Part shown: in pieces, positions 26,217-34,734 of the stretch
How positions within the stretch are numbered: position 1 is the stretch's first letter
How the letters are laid out: every line of letters starts with the position of its first letter
NCBI GenBank assembly: GCA_047602305.1
Contig: JASGHO010000001.1
Span: 3,038,001-3,102,000 of the forward strand
DNA: 64,000 nt
Reading direction: 5' to 3'
Origin: Ancrocorticia sp047602305
Lineage (GTDB): Bacteria > Actinomycetota > Actinomycetes > Actinomycetales > Actinomycetaceae
Program-made: the position numbers and the translations under genes
Notes under the pieces: model-generated
The model's database searches: none
The model's input: only the letters and a program-made list of their open reading frames with translations
What the model was told of the DNA's origin: nothing

Positions 26217-27158
26217 ATGGCAGTGATTGACGCCAGCGGCATACGCAAGGCGTACGGGAAGAACACGGTGCTTGATGGCGTCGGCTTAACGCTCGAGGAA
26301 GGGGAGTCCGTCGCGATTCTCGGCCCGAATGGCGCTGGAAAGACAACCACAATCGAAATCCTTATGGGGTTTCTGAGCCGCGATGCTGGCGAGGTGTCCG
26401 TGCTTGGAGCGGATCCCTCAAAGTCCCAGCCGCCGCAGTGGCGTGCGCGGATTGGCATGGCAATCCAGACCGGTCACGATCACCCCAAGTGGCGAGTGAT
26501 TGAATTCCTCAACTGGATCCACGCCCACTATGACCCCAGCCCACAGCTGCGAACCGTGGATGAAGTCCTTGATCTCTTCGACCTCGCCGAGCATGCCAAG
26601 AAGCCCCTCCTCAAGCTCTCCGGAGGCCTACGCCGCCGCGTCGATCTCGCCGCGGCGGTGATGAATCGCCCCGAGCTCCTTGTGCTAGATGAACCAACCA
26701 CCGGGCTTGACCCTGCGGCCAAGCGGGCAGTCCACGACGTCGTCGCCGATCAGATGGAGGGTGGAACCTCGCTGCTTCTCACCACTCATGATCTGGCCGA
26801 AGCGGATCGGCTTGCGAGCCGTATTCTCATCCTCGACGAGGGCCGGATCATCGCGGACGGCTCGCCGCAGCAGTTGCGCGAACAGGTGGAGTCAATGGTG
26901 GAAGTGACGTGGATGCAAGGCGGGAGCCGGCACCTGCACGTGGCGGCTGAGCCGGAGGGCTTCGTTCGGGATCTACTGGTCGATCGCGATGTGACCGGTT
27001 TGGAAGTCAGGCGCACCTCGCTGGAAGACGCATACCTGGCGCTCGTCAACCGAGAGAAGAACCGGCCGAGCGCGTGGATGGATCAAAGCCTCGCGGGGCA
27101 CGACTTGGCGAGTGATCAGAAACGTGACGGCGCGACGGCGTCGTCGGGAAGGGAGTGA
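26217..27158 (+). CDS. ABC transporter ATP-binding protein
   Basis: A 313-residue ATPase subunit of an ABC-2-type exporter. Walker A is GPNGAGKTTT (about residue 40). The signature appears as LSGGLRRRVDLA rather than LSGGQ, Walker B is LLVLDEPTTGLD, and the switch His is in LLTTHDLAEADRL. The C-terminal 90 residues are the usual extra domain of drug- and antibiotic-exporting ATPases (DrrA/CcmA-like), ending in a charged tail. The start at 26217 has GGGAGGG upstream; an in-frame ATG 72 bases earlier would overlap the promoter. It is followed after three bases by the permease gene and then by a regulator gene that overlaps the permease stop. The exported substrate cannot be told; drug or peptide self-resistance is typical. 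Confidence 0.9.
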   Translation: MAVIDASGIRKAYGKNTVLDGVGLTLEEGESVAILGPNGAGKTTTIEILMGFLSRDAGEVSVLGADPSKSQPPQWRARIGMAIQTGHDHPKWRVIEFLNWIHAHYDPSPQLRTVDEVLDLFDLAEHAKKPLLKLSGGLRRRVDLAAAVMNRPELLVLDEPTTGLDPAAKRAVHDVVADQMEGGTSLLLTTHDLAEADRLASRILILDEGRIIADGSPQQLREQVESMVEVTWMQGGSRHLHVAAEPEGFVRDLLVDRDVTGLEVRRTSLEDAYLALVNREKNRPSAWMDQSLAGHDLASDQKRDGATASSGRE

Positions 27159-27161
27159 ACC

Positions 27162-28010
27162 ATGTTCCCAACACAGGCGGCGCGAGCGGCACTCATGCAG
27201 GTGCGCGCGGAATCGCGAATCAGTTTTCTGACCCCGGCCTTTCTCGCGACGATCTCGGGGCCAATCCTGCTGATCTTCATCGTCTCCACGGTCATGGGTG
27301 ACATGAGCTTCGACGGCGTTTTTGCGTCCGCGGGCGCATACTCGCTGGCCGGGCTGATTGGTGCGGCGGGCACGATGTCCGCATTCCAGGTGATGTCCGA
27401 AATGCAGCAGGAACGCACTGAAGGCACGCTGCTGCGGCTGCGGATGCTGCCAGCTGGTGCGTCGGCGTGGGTGCTCGGCAAGACAATCACCTCCTTCGGC
27501 TACCTCCTCGTGACGGGCGGGCTGTCCGTTGTGGGCGCGCTGATCTTCTTCCCCGACCTCAGACCCGAATCGGTGGCGGGGTACCTCGGGCTGGTACTCC
27601 TCCTTCTGGCGTCATTCTTTGCCTTCTTCCCGTTCGGGATCGTGCTCGGGACGCTCGTACGGAACACCTGGGCGATGCTCATTGCCATGGTGGTATTCAT
27701 GGTGGTGTACGCGGGAGCTGGCACCATGATTCCCCTGGGATGGTACCCGGGATGGGCACAATGGCTGGTGGCAGCCACGCCGTTCTACTGGGTGGCCCAC
27801 CTCGGGCGGTGGGCGCTGCTGCCCGCCGAGACTGGCATCGCGGAGATCGGTGGCGTGTTCCAGCCGCTCCTCGGAGTAGTGATTCTCGCCGTCTGGGCGA
27901 TCCTGGGATACATGCTGGCACCGCGGTTGCTGCGCAGTAGTCTGAGCCGAGAGACAGTGGGAAGCTTCCAAGCTACCCGCGAGAAGATTGCAACAAGGGG
28001 ATATGTGTGA
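27162..28010 (+). CDS. ABC-2 type permease
   Basis: A 282-residue membrane subunit that pairs with the ATPase just upstream. Six membrane segments are visible (about 22-42, 52-75, 105-128, 138-165, 172-192 and 232-252). The amphipathic block between the second and third (MSEMQQERTEGTLLRLRMLP) is the coupling element typical of ABC-2 permeases. Length is normal. The gene starts three bases after the ATPase stop and overlaps the following regulator gene, so all three form one operon controlled from the inverted repeat at 26090-26135. Confidence 0.88.
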   Translation: MFPTQAARAALMQVRAESRISFLTPAFLATISGPILLIFIVSTVMGDMSFDGVFASAGAYSLAGLIGAAGTMSAFQVMSEMQQERTEGTLLRLRMLPAGASAWVLGKTITSFGYLLVTGGLSVVGALIFFPDLRPESVAGYLGLVLLLLASFFAFFPFGIVLGTLVRNTWAMLIAMVVFMVVYAGAGTMIPLGWYPGWAQWLVAATPFYWVAHLGRWALLPAETGIAEIGGVFQPLLGVVILAVWAILGYMLAPRLLRSSLSRETVGSFQATREKIATRGYV

Positions 28011-28390
28011 GTCCAAAGCAGGAGCGCGGTGGTGTGAAAGGCCGGGGTGCTGGTGTCCGCGGTAGTGCTGTTGGTGGTGCTGTTGGTGGTGCTGGTTCTG
28101 GTGGTCGTAGTGGTGGTGCCGGAGGGCGTAGTGGTGGTGCCGGAGGGCGTAGTGGTGCGGCGAGCCGGGGAGATGAAGCCGTCTTCAATCGGCTCGCCGT
28201 GCTGCGAGCTGATCGCGGCCTGACCCGGCGCGAACTTGCCGACGCCCTCGGGATTCACTACCAAACCATGGGCTACCTGGAGCGCGGCGAGTTCTCGCCC
28301 TCGCTGCACCTAGCACTGCGGATCGCGCGCTACTTTGAGGTGCCGGTGGAGTCGGTGTTCAGCCTGGATGGGTTCGCGCCGCTGGGGTGA
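28007..28390 (+). CDS. XRE-type helix-turn-helix regulator with Gly/Ser/Arg-repeat N-terminus
   Basis: A 127-residue protein. The last 70 residues are a Cro/CI-type HTH domain (NRLAVLRADRGLTRRELADA, then IHYQTMGYLERGEFSPSL and ARYFEVPVESVFSLD). This is the small class of regulators usually found behind ABC-2 exporters. The first 55 residues are a low-complexity arm (GGRSGGAGGRSGGA) encoded by about three 21-base tandem repeats at 28096-28158. This arm could vary in length between strains. The GTG start overlaps the permease stop (GTGTGA), so translation is coupled. A later start after the repeats is possible, but I see no good ribosome binding site for one. It probably regulates the exporter. 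Confidence 0.82.
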   Translation: MSPKQERGGVKGRGAGVRGSAVGGAVGGAGSGGRSGGAGGRSGGAGGRSGAASRGDEAVFNRLAVLRADRGLTRRELADALGIHYQTMGYLERGEFSPSLHLALRIARYFEVPVESVFSLDGFAPLG

Positions 28391-28411
28391 GCTGGCGGTC
28401 TTCGCCGAGAA

Positions 28412-28467
28412 CTGCCCTTAGCGTTGGGTATCGCCGTTATATGGGCGATACCCAACGCTAAGGGCAG
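28412..28467. repeat. 56-bp palindromic element, copy B
   Basis: The arms are 24 bases and perfectly complementary (left begins CTGCCCTTAGCGTTGGG, right ends CCCAACGCTAAGGGCAG). It differs from copy A at 13491-13546 by six adjacent bases in the left arm and two near the centre. It lies between convergent genes (the regulator and the MFS pump) and may serve as their terminator. Confidence 0.85.
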
Positions 28468-28533
28468 ATGTCGATGTGGGCGAGTGCGGGCGTGTGTAGG
28501 CGCGTGGCGCTGCGCCCGGCCTCACACGCTGCG

Positions 28534-28582
28534 CCCACGCGCCGTGTCCGGCCCCACGCGCCGTGTCCGGCCCCACGCGCCG
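28534..28582. repeat. 19-bp tandem repeat, 2.6 copies
   Basis: CCCACGCGCCGTGTCCGGC is repeated head to tail just downstream of the MFS gene stop codon. It is probably slippage; no other role is visible. Confidence 0.6.
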
Positions 28583-28629
28583 GGCAGCAGCGTTTGAGTT
28601 CTCGAAGCCAACGTGCGTTGGCGCGAAAC

Positions 28630-30123
28630 CTACGCGCGCTTCTCCATCGCCATGTCCACCAGCGCGATGACCAGCGAAGCCACCACGAAGAAACCGATAA
28701 GGATGTAGCCGGCATCGAGTGCGGCGGCATATCCGTTGTCCAACCGGTGGAAGAAGATACCGGTGACGGCGGCGGTTCCCACGGCGGTGGCGATGCGCTG
28801 GCCGGTCTGCATGATGCCGGCGGCGGTGCCGCCGTTGGCCACGGGCACGTCACGCAACGTCAACGACTGGTTGGGTGAGGTGATCCAGCCGCCGCCGAAG
28901 CCGAGCGGAAGTGTGGTGAGGGCGAGCAGCCAGATGGTGGCGCCGTCGGCAATGAGGACGCTGGCCCACGCGGTGAGGCCGAGTCCAAGAATGTTGAGAA
29001 GGAGCCCGTACACCACGACCTTCCGGCCCCACTTCACCACAAGTTTCCCAGCCAAGGGTGCGGAATAAATTGAGACAAGCGCGGCGGGCAGGCCAAGCAG
29101 GCCGGAAACGAGCGGGCTCTGCCCCATCCCGTTCTGGGCGAAGATTGCGATGAGAACCCAGATCGATGTCGAACCTGCGAAGAACACCGTGATCATCGAG
29201 GCGCCCATGGCGAAGGTGCGGATGCGGAACATCTTGAGATCCACCATCGGGGCGCGGCCGCGGGCGCGATAGACGCGTTCCCATGCGAGCCAGCCGACGA
29301 GAATGACGAAGCCGGCGGGGAGGAACCACCAGGCGCGGACGTCGTCGCTCGCGATCATGAATGGAAGCATGATGAGGAAGACGGACACGGCCAGCAGCAG
29401 TGCACCGATGGGGTCGAGATCCTGTTTCGGGCGTGCCTCGCGCGCCAAGCGTGGGGAGCGGGGGAGCCAGAGCGCCCCGAGCGTCACCACGATGAGCGCG
29501 AAGGGGACGTTGATTCCGAGAGTCATGCGCCAGCCGATGTCCTGTGGGAGGGCGCCGAGTACCAGCCCGCCGAGAACCGGCCCGATAGCCACGGCGGAGC
29601 CAACCACGGCCCCGAACATCCCGAAGGCGCGGGCGCGTTCCCTGCCCTGGTAGTGCTGCTGGATGAGCCCGGAGACCTGTGGGCTGGAGATTCCCGCGCC
29701 GATGCCCATGACCGCGCGCGCCAAATTGAGGATCAACGCCGTGGGAGCGAAGGCCGCCAAGGTGGACGAGATGAGGAAGATCGTCGTTCCGATGAGGAAA
29801 AGGCGCGAGCGCCCGAGAAGATCGCCGGCTCGGCCCGCCGCCACCAGCACCACGCCGTACGCCAACGAATACCCCGAGAGCACCCACTGCAACTGGGTCG
29901 AGGAGGCCCCCAACCCCTGCTGGATAGAAGGGAGGGCGACGTTAACAATGCTGACTGTGATGAGCGAGAGGAACAGCGAGGACAGCAGCACGATGAGGAC
30001 TCGCCTGCGTGCTGCTCCGGTGAGGGCGGCGGATTGATCGGAGACCGGCTGGGCACTGTTGGGGTTCGCGTCTGCGTTTGGCTTGTCGGAGGTTGGTTGC
30101 TCGGGAATTGGCTGGTCGGACAT
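28630..30123 (-). CDS. MFS drug:H+ antiporter, DHA2 family (14 membrane segments)
   Basis: A 497-residue multidrug-efflux-type transporter. After a polar Pro/Asn/Gln-rich N-terminus (about 1-35) come 14 membrane segments. Motif A-like GRAGDLLGRSRLFLIG lies in the loop after the second, and motif C, GPVLGGLVLGALPQDIGWRM, is the usual mark of DHA antiporters of the EmrB/QacA group. The substrate is unknown. The ATG at 30123 is used; a TTG nine bases earlier is less likely. There is no regulator beside it on this strand. It is divergent from ispE with 123 bases between and convergent with the ABC operon. It forms the right edge of the material separating ksgA from ispE. Confidence 0.9.
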   Translation of the reverse strand: MSDQPIPEQPTSDKPNADANPNSAQPVSDQSAALTGAARRRVLIVLLSSLFLSLITVSIVNVALPSIQQGLGASSTQLQWVLSGYSLAYGVVLVAAGRAGDLLGRSRLFLIGTTIFLISSTLAAFAPTALILNLARAVMGIGAGISSPQVSGLIQQHYQGRERARAFGMFGAVVGSAVAIGPVLGGLVLGALPQDIGWRMTLGINVPFALIVVTLGALWLPRSPRLAREARPKQDLDPIGALLLAVSVFLIMLPFMIASDDVRAWWFLPAGFVILVGWLAWERVYRARGRAPMVDLKMFRIRTFAMGASMITVFFAGSTSIWVLIAIFAQNGMGQSPLVSGLLGLPAALVSIYSAPLAGKLVVKWGRKVVVYGLLLNILGLGLTAWASVLIADGATIWLLALTTLPLGFGGGWITSPNQSLTLRDVPVANGGTAAGIMQTGQRIATAVGTAAVTGIFFHRLDNGYAAALDAGYILIGFFVVASLVIALVDMAMEKRA

Positions 30124-30246
30124 GACAAACAATTATGGTCCGCTCACGAGCGAAAAGACATGGCCGAGCGCAGATGGTTCCCAAGCTCACCGTCGGGCGG
30201 CGGCCCGCGTGGCAGCGCCCTCGCCTCGCCCACTACACTCGTACCC

Positions 30247-31305
30247 GTGCGCATAATCGTCTCCGCCCCCGCCAAGGTCAACCTCGCCCTGCGAGTCGGC
30301 CCCCCTCGCCTCGACGGCTTCCACCCGCTCGATACAGTCTTCGAAGCCTTGGATGTGTACGACGACGTCCACGCCTCACCTCTTGCGCCCGGTCAGGTGG
30401 CTGATCCCAACCAACCAGCCGATCCCAACCAGGTCACCGCCCCCAACCAACCAGCCGTCACCTTAACCATCACCGGGCTGGGCGAAGACCTGCCCACCGA
30501 CAGCTCGAATCTGGCCGTGCGCGCCGCTGAGCTGCTGCGCGAGCGCTTCGGTGTGAAGGACGGCGTGGCTCTCCATATCACCAAGCGCATCCCGATTGCC
30601 GCCGGAATGGCGGGTGGTTCCGCCGACGCCGCCGGCACCTTGGTTGCCTGCAACGAGCTGTGGGGTCTGGGCCTGTCCACGGAAGAACTGCTGGAACTCG
30701 GCGGAGAACTCGGCTCGGACGTTCCTTTTGCGATGATGGGCGGCTTCGCGCACGGGGTGGGCCGCGGGGAGCAGCTCACCCCCATCGAGTCCGCCATCGC
30801 CCACCACTGGGTGCTACTGACCAGCTCCGAGGGGCTTTCCACGCCATCCGTGTTCCGCGAGTTCGACGCCCTCATGGGCTACACGCGCGTCCCCGAGACG
30901 TTGGTCGCGGACACGACGGACCTGCGCGAGGCGCTCGCGGCTGGCAACGCCGCCGCGCTGCCCCCGCTCATGATCAACGATTTGGAGCAGCCAGCTCTCT
31001 CCCTGCGCCCCGACCTGCGCGAGACGATGCGGGCGTTGCGTTCACGCGGACACTTTGCGTTGCTCTCGGGGTCTGGCCCCACCATCGCGGTGCTCGCCTC
31101 GTCGGCGGACGAGGCCGATCAGCTGGCCGAGGGGTTCCGCGAGCTCTTCCCACAGCACGGCGTACTGCGTGCCAACGGCCCAGTTGCGGCAGCGCGGGTC
31201 AGCGACCCGGCGGCCCACGTCGAGAAAACTCACGTCACGGATCCGCCTGCATCCCTCGCTAACGATGCAACCGCCCACGTCACGGAAGTCAAGGAAGAAG
31301 CATAA
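30247..31305 (+). CDS. ispE: 4-diphosphocytidyl-2-C-methyl-D-erythritol kinase
   Basis: A 352-residue GHMP kinase of the non-mevalonate isoprenoid pathway. The N-terminal motif SAPAKVNLALRVG and the DGFHPLDTVFEALD block define IspE. The ATP loop is PIAAGMAGGSADAAG (about 122-136), and the C-terminal GHMP motif is LLSGSGPTIAVLA. A repetitive insert (ADPNQ, TAPNQPA; about 57-75) and a 35-residue tail (DPAAHVEKTHV...) are extra to the family. I use the GTG at 30247, directly before the first conserved strand; no strong ribosome binding site is seen. In many actinobacteria ispE follows ksgA directly; here about 13 kb lies between. The ABC-F gene follows two bases later, so they are cotranscribed. 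Confidence 0.94.
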   Translation: MRIIVSAPAKVNLALRVGPPRLDGFHPLDTVFEALDVYDDVHASPLAPGQVADPNQPADPNQVTAPNQPAVTLTITGLGEDLPTDSSNLAVRAAELLRERFGVKDGVALHITKRIPIAAGMAGGSADAAGTLVACNELWGLGLSTEELLELGGELGSDVPFAMMGGFAHGVGRGEQLTPIESAIAHHWVLLTSSEGLSTPSVFREFDALMGYTRVPETLVADTTDLREALAAGNAAALPPLMINDLEQPALSLRPDLRETMRALRSRGHFALLSGSGPTIAVLASSADEADQLAEGFRELFPQHGVLRANGPVAAARVSDPAAHVEKTHVTDPPASLANDATAHVTEVKEEA

Positions 31306-31307
31306 CG

Positions 31308-33206
31308 ATGGCACACCTTCTCGGAACACAGCGCGCGGGCATCACCCTCGGCAACCGCCCGATCCTCGGCGACGTCTCGGTGAGCCTGGAGGACGGCGAC
31401 CGCATCGGCGTCGTCGGCCCGAACGGCGGCGGAAAATCCACCCTGCTGCGCATCATGGCTGGGGAGTTGATTCCCGACGACGGCGCCGTCACCAAACTTG
31501 GGTCGGCTCGCGTCACGCGGCTGTCGCAGGCCGATAATTTTGATGACGGGCAGACGGTCCTCGACGCGATCCACGGTGGCGTCGCCACGCACGAGTGGGC
31601 GAGCGATGCCCACGTGCGCCGCCTGCACGAGGGGTTGCTGCCGGATATCGGGCTGGATGCCAAGGTCAACGAGCTGTCCGGCGGGCAGCGTAGGCGCGTC
31701 GCGCTCGCGGCCACCTTGTGCGAGGATGCCCGTATTGTCATCCTCGACGAGCCAACCAACCACCTCGATGTCGAGGGCATCACCTTCCTCGCCGGATACC
31801 TCAACGAGCGCTTTGGCGGGCCGCGCCCTTCCGGCGCTCTTGTTGTGGTGACCCACGATCGCTGGTTCCTCGATGCGGTGTGCACCAGGCTCTGGGAAGT
31901 GGTGCCGGGCAACGACGGCGCCGGCGGGCGCAACCCGGTGCCCGGTCACGTGGAAACCTACGAGGGTGGATACGCCGCCTACGTGCTGCAGCGCGCCGAG
32001 CGGGAGCGCCAGAACGCGCTCGCCATCGAGAAGCGCAACAACGCCCTGCGCAAGGAACTTGCTTGGTTGCGCCGCGGCGCGCCCGCCCGCACCTCGAAGC
32101 CACGCTTCCGTATTGAAGCCGCCGAGGCTCTCATCGCTGACGAACCGGCCCCGCGTGACACGCTGGAACTGACGAAGATGGCGACGACGAGGCTGGGTAA
32201 GGACGTCGTTGACCTGGAAGAGGTGACGTTCGCCTACCCGGGTGGTCCGAACGTGCTGGAGGATGTGACGTTGCGGCTGGCTCCCGGTCAGCGGCTGGGA
32301 ATTCTTGGTGCCAACGGTGCTGGAAAGTCCTCGCTGCTGGGTTTGATGTCGGATGAGTTGCAGCCGACCGCGGGCCGGGTGAAGCGCGGCAAGACGGTCA
32401 AGCTCGCCACGCTGACGCAGGCCACGAACGAGCTTGATGCCATCGGTGAGAAGCGCGTGGTGGAGTCCGTGCACGAAATCGCCGCGCGCGTGACCGTGGG
32501 CAAAAAGGAGATCACCGCTGGTCAGCTGGTTGAGCGGCTGGGCTTCACGCGCGAGCGGGCGTGGACGCGGGTGGCGGAGCTGTCCGGTGGTGAACGCCGC
32601 AGGTTGCAGCTCATGCGTCTGCTCATGAATGAACCTAACGTGTTGCTTCTTGATGAGCCGACAAATGATTTGGACACGGATACGCTAGCCGCTGTCGAGG
32701 ATCTGCTGGACTCGTGGCCCGGCACGCTGGTTGTGGTGTCGCACGATCGTTACCTGCTGGAGCGGCTGACGGATCGCCAGATGTCGGTCATGAATCAGGG
32801 ATTGCGCGATCTTCCCGGTGGAGTGGACCAGTACCTTGAGCTGCGCGATGCGCAGAAGGCCGCGCAGGCTGATGCCGCTGGGGCTCGGGGCGCTGCTGGA
32901 GCTCCAGGAACGAGCGGTGCGGCGGGAGCGGCCGGTCCGGTGGCCTCAGGCGAAGGTGAGGCTGCTTCGCCGTCGTCGGTCCTAACGGGTGCCGAACTAC
33001 GTGCTGCGCAGAAAGAACTCGCGGCGGTGGAGCGGCGTATGGACAAGGTCGCGTCGAAAATTGACGGTGTCCACGCCAAGATGGCCGACCATGACCAGAG
33101 CGACTTTGACGGACTCATGAAGCTGACCGAGAAGCTGCGCCAGCTGGAGGCGGAGAACGAGGAGCTGGAGGAGCACTGGATGGAGCTGTCCGAGGCGGTC
33201 GAGTAA
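31308..33206 (+). CDS. ABC-F family ATPase (Uup/EttA-like)
   Basis: A 632-residue soluble protein with two ABC ATPase domains and no membrane segments. The first Walker A is GPNGGGKSTL (about 39), with signature LSGGQRRRVALA and Walker B VILDEPTNHLD. The linker (about 230-290) has the arm-like charged helices of ABC-F proteins. The second Walker A is GANGAGKSSL, with LSGGERRRLQLM and LLLDEPTNDLD. An Ala/Gly linker (about 520-560) leads to a C-terminal coiled coil (ELRAAQKELAAVERRMDKVA onward), the Uup-type DNA- or ribosome-binding tail. Family members act on the ribosome (translation factors or antibiotic protection). Its fixed place after ispE points to a housekeeping role. The start lies two bases after ispE. 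Confidence 0.92.
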   Translation: MAHLLGTQRAGITLGNRPILGDVSVSLEDGDRIGVVGPNGGGKSTLLRIMAGELIPDDGAVTKLGSARVTRLSQADNFDDGQTVLDAIHGGVATHEWASDAHVRRLHEGLLPDIGLDAKVNELSGGQRRRVALAATLCEDARIVILDEPTNHLDVEGITFLAGYLNERFGGPRPSGALVVVTHDRWFLDAVCTRLWEVVPGNDGAGGRNPVPGHVETYEGGYAAYVLQRAERERQNALAIEKRNNALRKELAWLRRGAPARTSKPRFRIEAAEALIADEPAPRDTLELTKMATTRLGKDVVDLEEVTFAYPGGPNVLEDVTLRLAPGQRLGILGANGAGKSSLLGLMSDELQPTAGRVKRGKTVKLATLTQATNELDAIGEKRVVESVHEIAARVTVGKKEITAGQLVERLGFTRERAWTRVAELSGGERRRLQLMRLLMNEPNVLLLDEPTNDLDTDTLAAVEDLLDSWPGTLVVVSHDRYLLERLTDRQMSVMNQGLRDLPGGVDQYLELRDAQKAAQADAAGARGAAGAPGTSGAAGAAGPVASGEGEAASPSSVLTGAELRAAQKELAAVERRMDKVASKIDGVHAKMADHDQSDFDGLMKLTEKLRQLEAENEELEEHWMELSEAVE

Positions 33207-33228
33207 GCGGGCCGCAACAGCCCTGCTA

Positions 33229-34734
33229 TCAGTAGCCCGCGAAAGCGTCTGTTTGAATACGGCGGGCGTGGGATTTCAGGCCGCGGCGGAAGTCCGCGAC
33301 GAATTGTGGGCCGCCCGAGATGTAGACGTTGCGTTGCCCGAGATCGGGTAGGAGAGTGGCGACGCGTTCGCTGTTGAGGCGTTCGGGTCCCGCCCAGCTC
33401 TCGTGGGAATTCAGATGCGAAGGTTCGTCACGGCTGACGAGAACCACTTGAGCGCCGAGATCGCCGAGTTCGTGTCGGAAGTGGGCGGCCTCGGGGTCGC
33501 GCACTGCCCACACCAGCACGGCCTGCTGTTGGTGACCGCGTGACCGCGCCTCGCGCAGCCAGCTGATAAACGGCGTTACGCCGATTCCGGCGGCGAGCAT
33601 CAGCACGGGTTGGTCGTTGGAGGGCCGAGTGAAGTCGCCAGCGACGCCGGTTGCTTGCAGCTTGTCTCCCGGCTTCATGCTCACGAGTTGTTGCTTGGCC
33701 GCACTGGGATGCTCCGGCAGCATGAACGCTACTCGCACCTGCGAGCCGTCGGATGGTGCGGATACCAGGCTGAAAACCCGTCGGCTTCCACCGAGATTCC
33801 CAAGCCCGACGCCAGGAACGTGCAGTTCAATGGCCTGCCCAGCTTGGAAGCTGATGGGAGCGGCCGCCTCGAACTCCAACTCCACTGTGCCGTCGGCAGA
33901 GCGTCGTGTTTCGGCAAGGGTGAGGCTGACGGCACGGCGTTGCCCGAAGGCGAAGCCGATTAGATTGCCCACCAAGAGCGCCAGCTGCGGGCTCATGCTG
34001 AAGACACCCAGCGAGATGGGAGCAGCGAAGAGTACTCCGGTCACCACCGCCACGACTAGCCGCTGCCATCGCCGCGGCGGCAACGTGAGAGGTTCGGTCA
34101 CCATGAACGCCGCGAAGAAGACCAACGCCGTCGAGGCCACGCCCATCTGCAGTGCCTCCAGTGCCCCTGAGCCCCAGGTCATCGCACTGACCATGTAGAC
34201 CGCGATGCCCGCGAGGACCACCACTGACGCAACCAACGTTTGCCGCAGCCGAATAACGACGACGGCCGCGACCGGGACCACCACCCACACCAGGAGAGAG
34301 CTGCCGATCCACCAGTAGCTCGCGCCAACCCCTGACACCGTCACCACGAACGCGCCGAAGGCGGCAGGGTTGAGCAGATGCCGGCCACGCCACGCAATGA
34401 CGAACTTCGACAGGGCCGCGGCGCTCGCCCCGATCACTGCCGCGATAAGGTCGCCCGCTTCGAGGCCGGGTTTGAGGATGAAGAAGAGCAAGAGTGCGGT
34501 GATCAGCGACGACGCGTCATGCGTTTCGGCGCGCCAGATGCGAGCGGCCAGGCGCGAGACGCCGAGAGTGACAACGAGTACCACTGCCAGCGGGGCAGCC
34601 AGTTCGGCGGGGGAATAGTACAGCCAACCCGCCACAGAGGCGACGAAGGATGCACCCGCCAGCACCGCCAGAGCACACAGCACGACGTGGTACATGGGGG
34701 CTCGACCGATCGCGGCCCACGTCCGGGCAATCAT
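33229..34734 (-). CDS. NqrB/RnfD-like membrane protein fused to FAD/NAD(P)H reductase
   Basis: A 501-residue fusion. Residues 1 to about 285 hold about nine membrane segments with RnfD/NqrB features (SKFVIAWRGRHLLNPAAFGA, FFAAFMVTEPLTLPPRRW). Residues about 290-501 are a ferredoxin-NADP reductase-type module, with the FAD motif RRVFSLVSAP, the NAD(P) loop LAAGIGVTPF, the block VYISGGPQFV and the terminal DAFAGY. I infer that cytoplasmic NAD(P)H passes electrons through FAD to the membrane part and outward. I do not see the SGAT flavinylation motif of true NqrB/RnfD. The ATG at 34734 has AGGAAAGG upstream and overlaps the stop of apbE (ATGA). The three genes apbE, this one and the FMN lipoprotein form one operon. 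Confidence 0.85.
   Translation of the reverse strand: MIARTWAAIGRAPMYHVVLCALAVLAGASFVASVAGWLYYSPAELAAPLAVVLVVTLGVSRLAARIWRAETHDASSLITALLLFFILKPGLEAGDLIAAVIGASAAALSKFVIAWRGRHLLNPAAFGAFVVTVSGVGASYWWIGSSLLVWVVVPVAAVVVIRLRQTLVASVVVLAGIAVYMVSAMTWGSGALEALQMGVASTALVFFAAFMVTEPLTLPPRRWQRLVVAVVTGVLFAAPISLGVFSMSPQLALLVGNLIGFAFGQRRAVSLTLAETRRSADGTVELEFEAAAPISFQAGQAIELHVPGVGLGNLGGSRRVFSLVSAPSDGSQVRVAFMLPEHPSAAKQQLVSMKPGDKLQATGVAGDFTRPSNDQPVLMLAAGIGVTPFISWLREARSRGHQQQAVLVWAVRDPEAAHFRHELGDLGAQVVLVSRDEPSHLNSHESWAGPERLNSERVATLLPDLGQRNVYISGGPQFVADFRRGLKSHARRIQTDAFAGY

Noticed and set aside
29653..30246. Long upstream extension of the ispE frame
   Set aside because: It is antisense to the MFS gene; the family start lies at the GTG at 30247.
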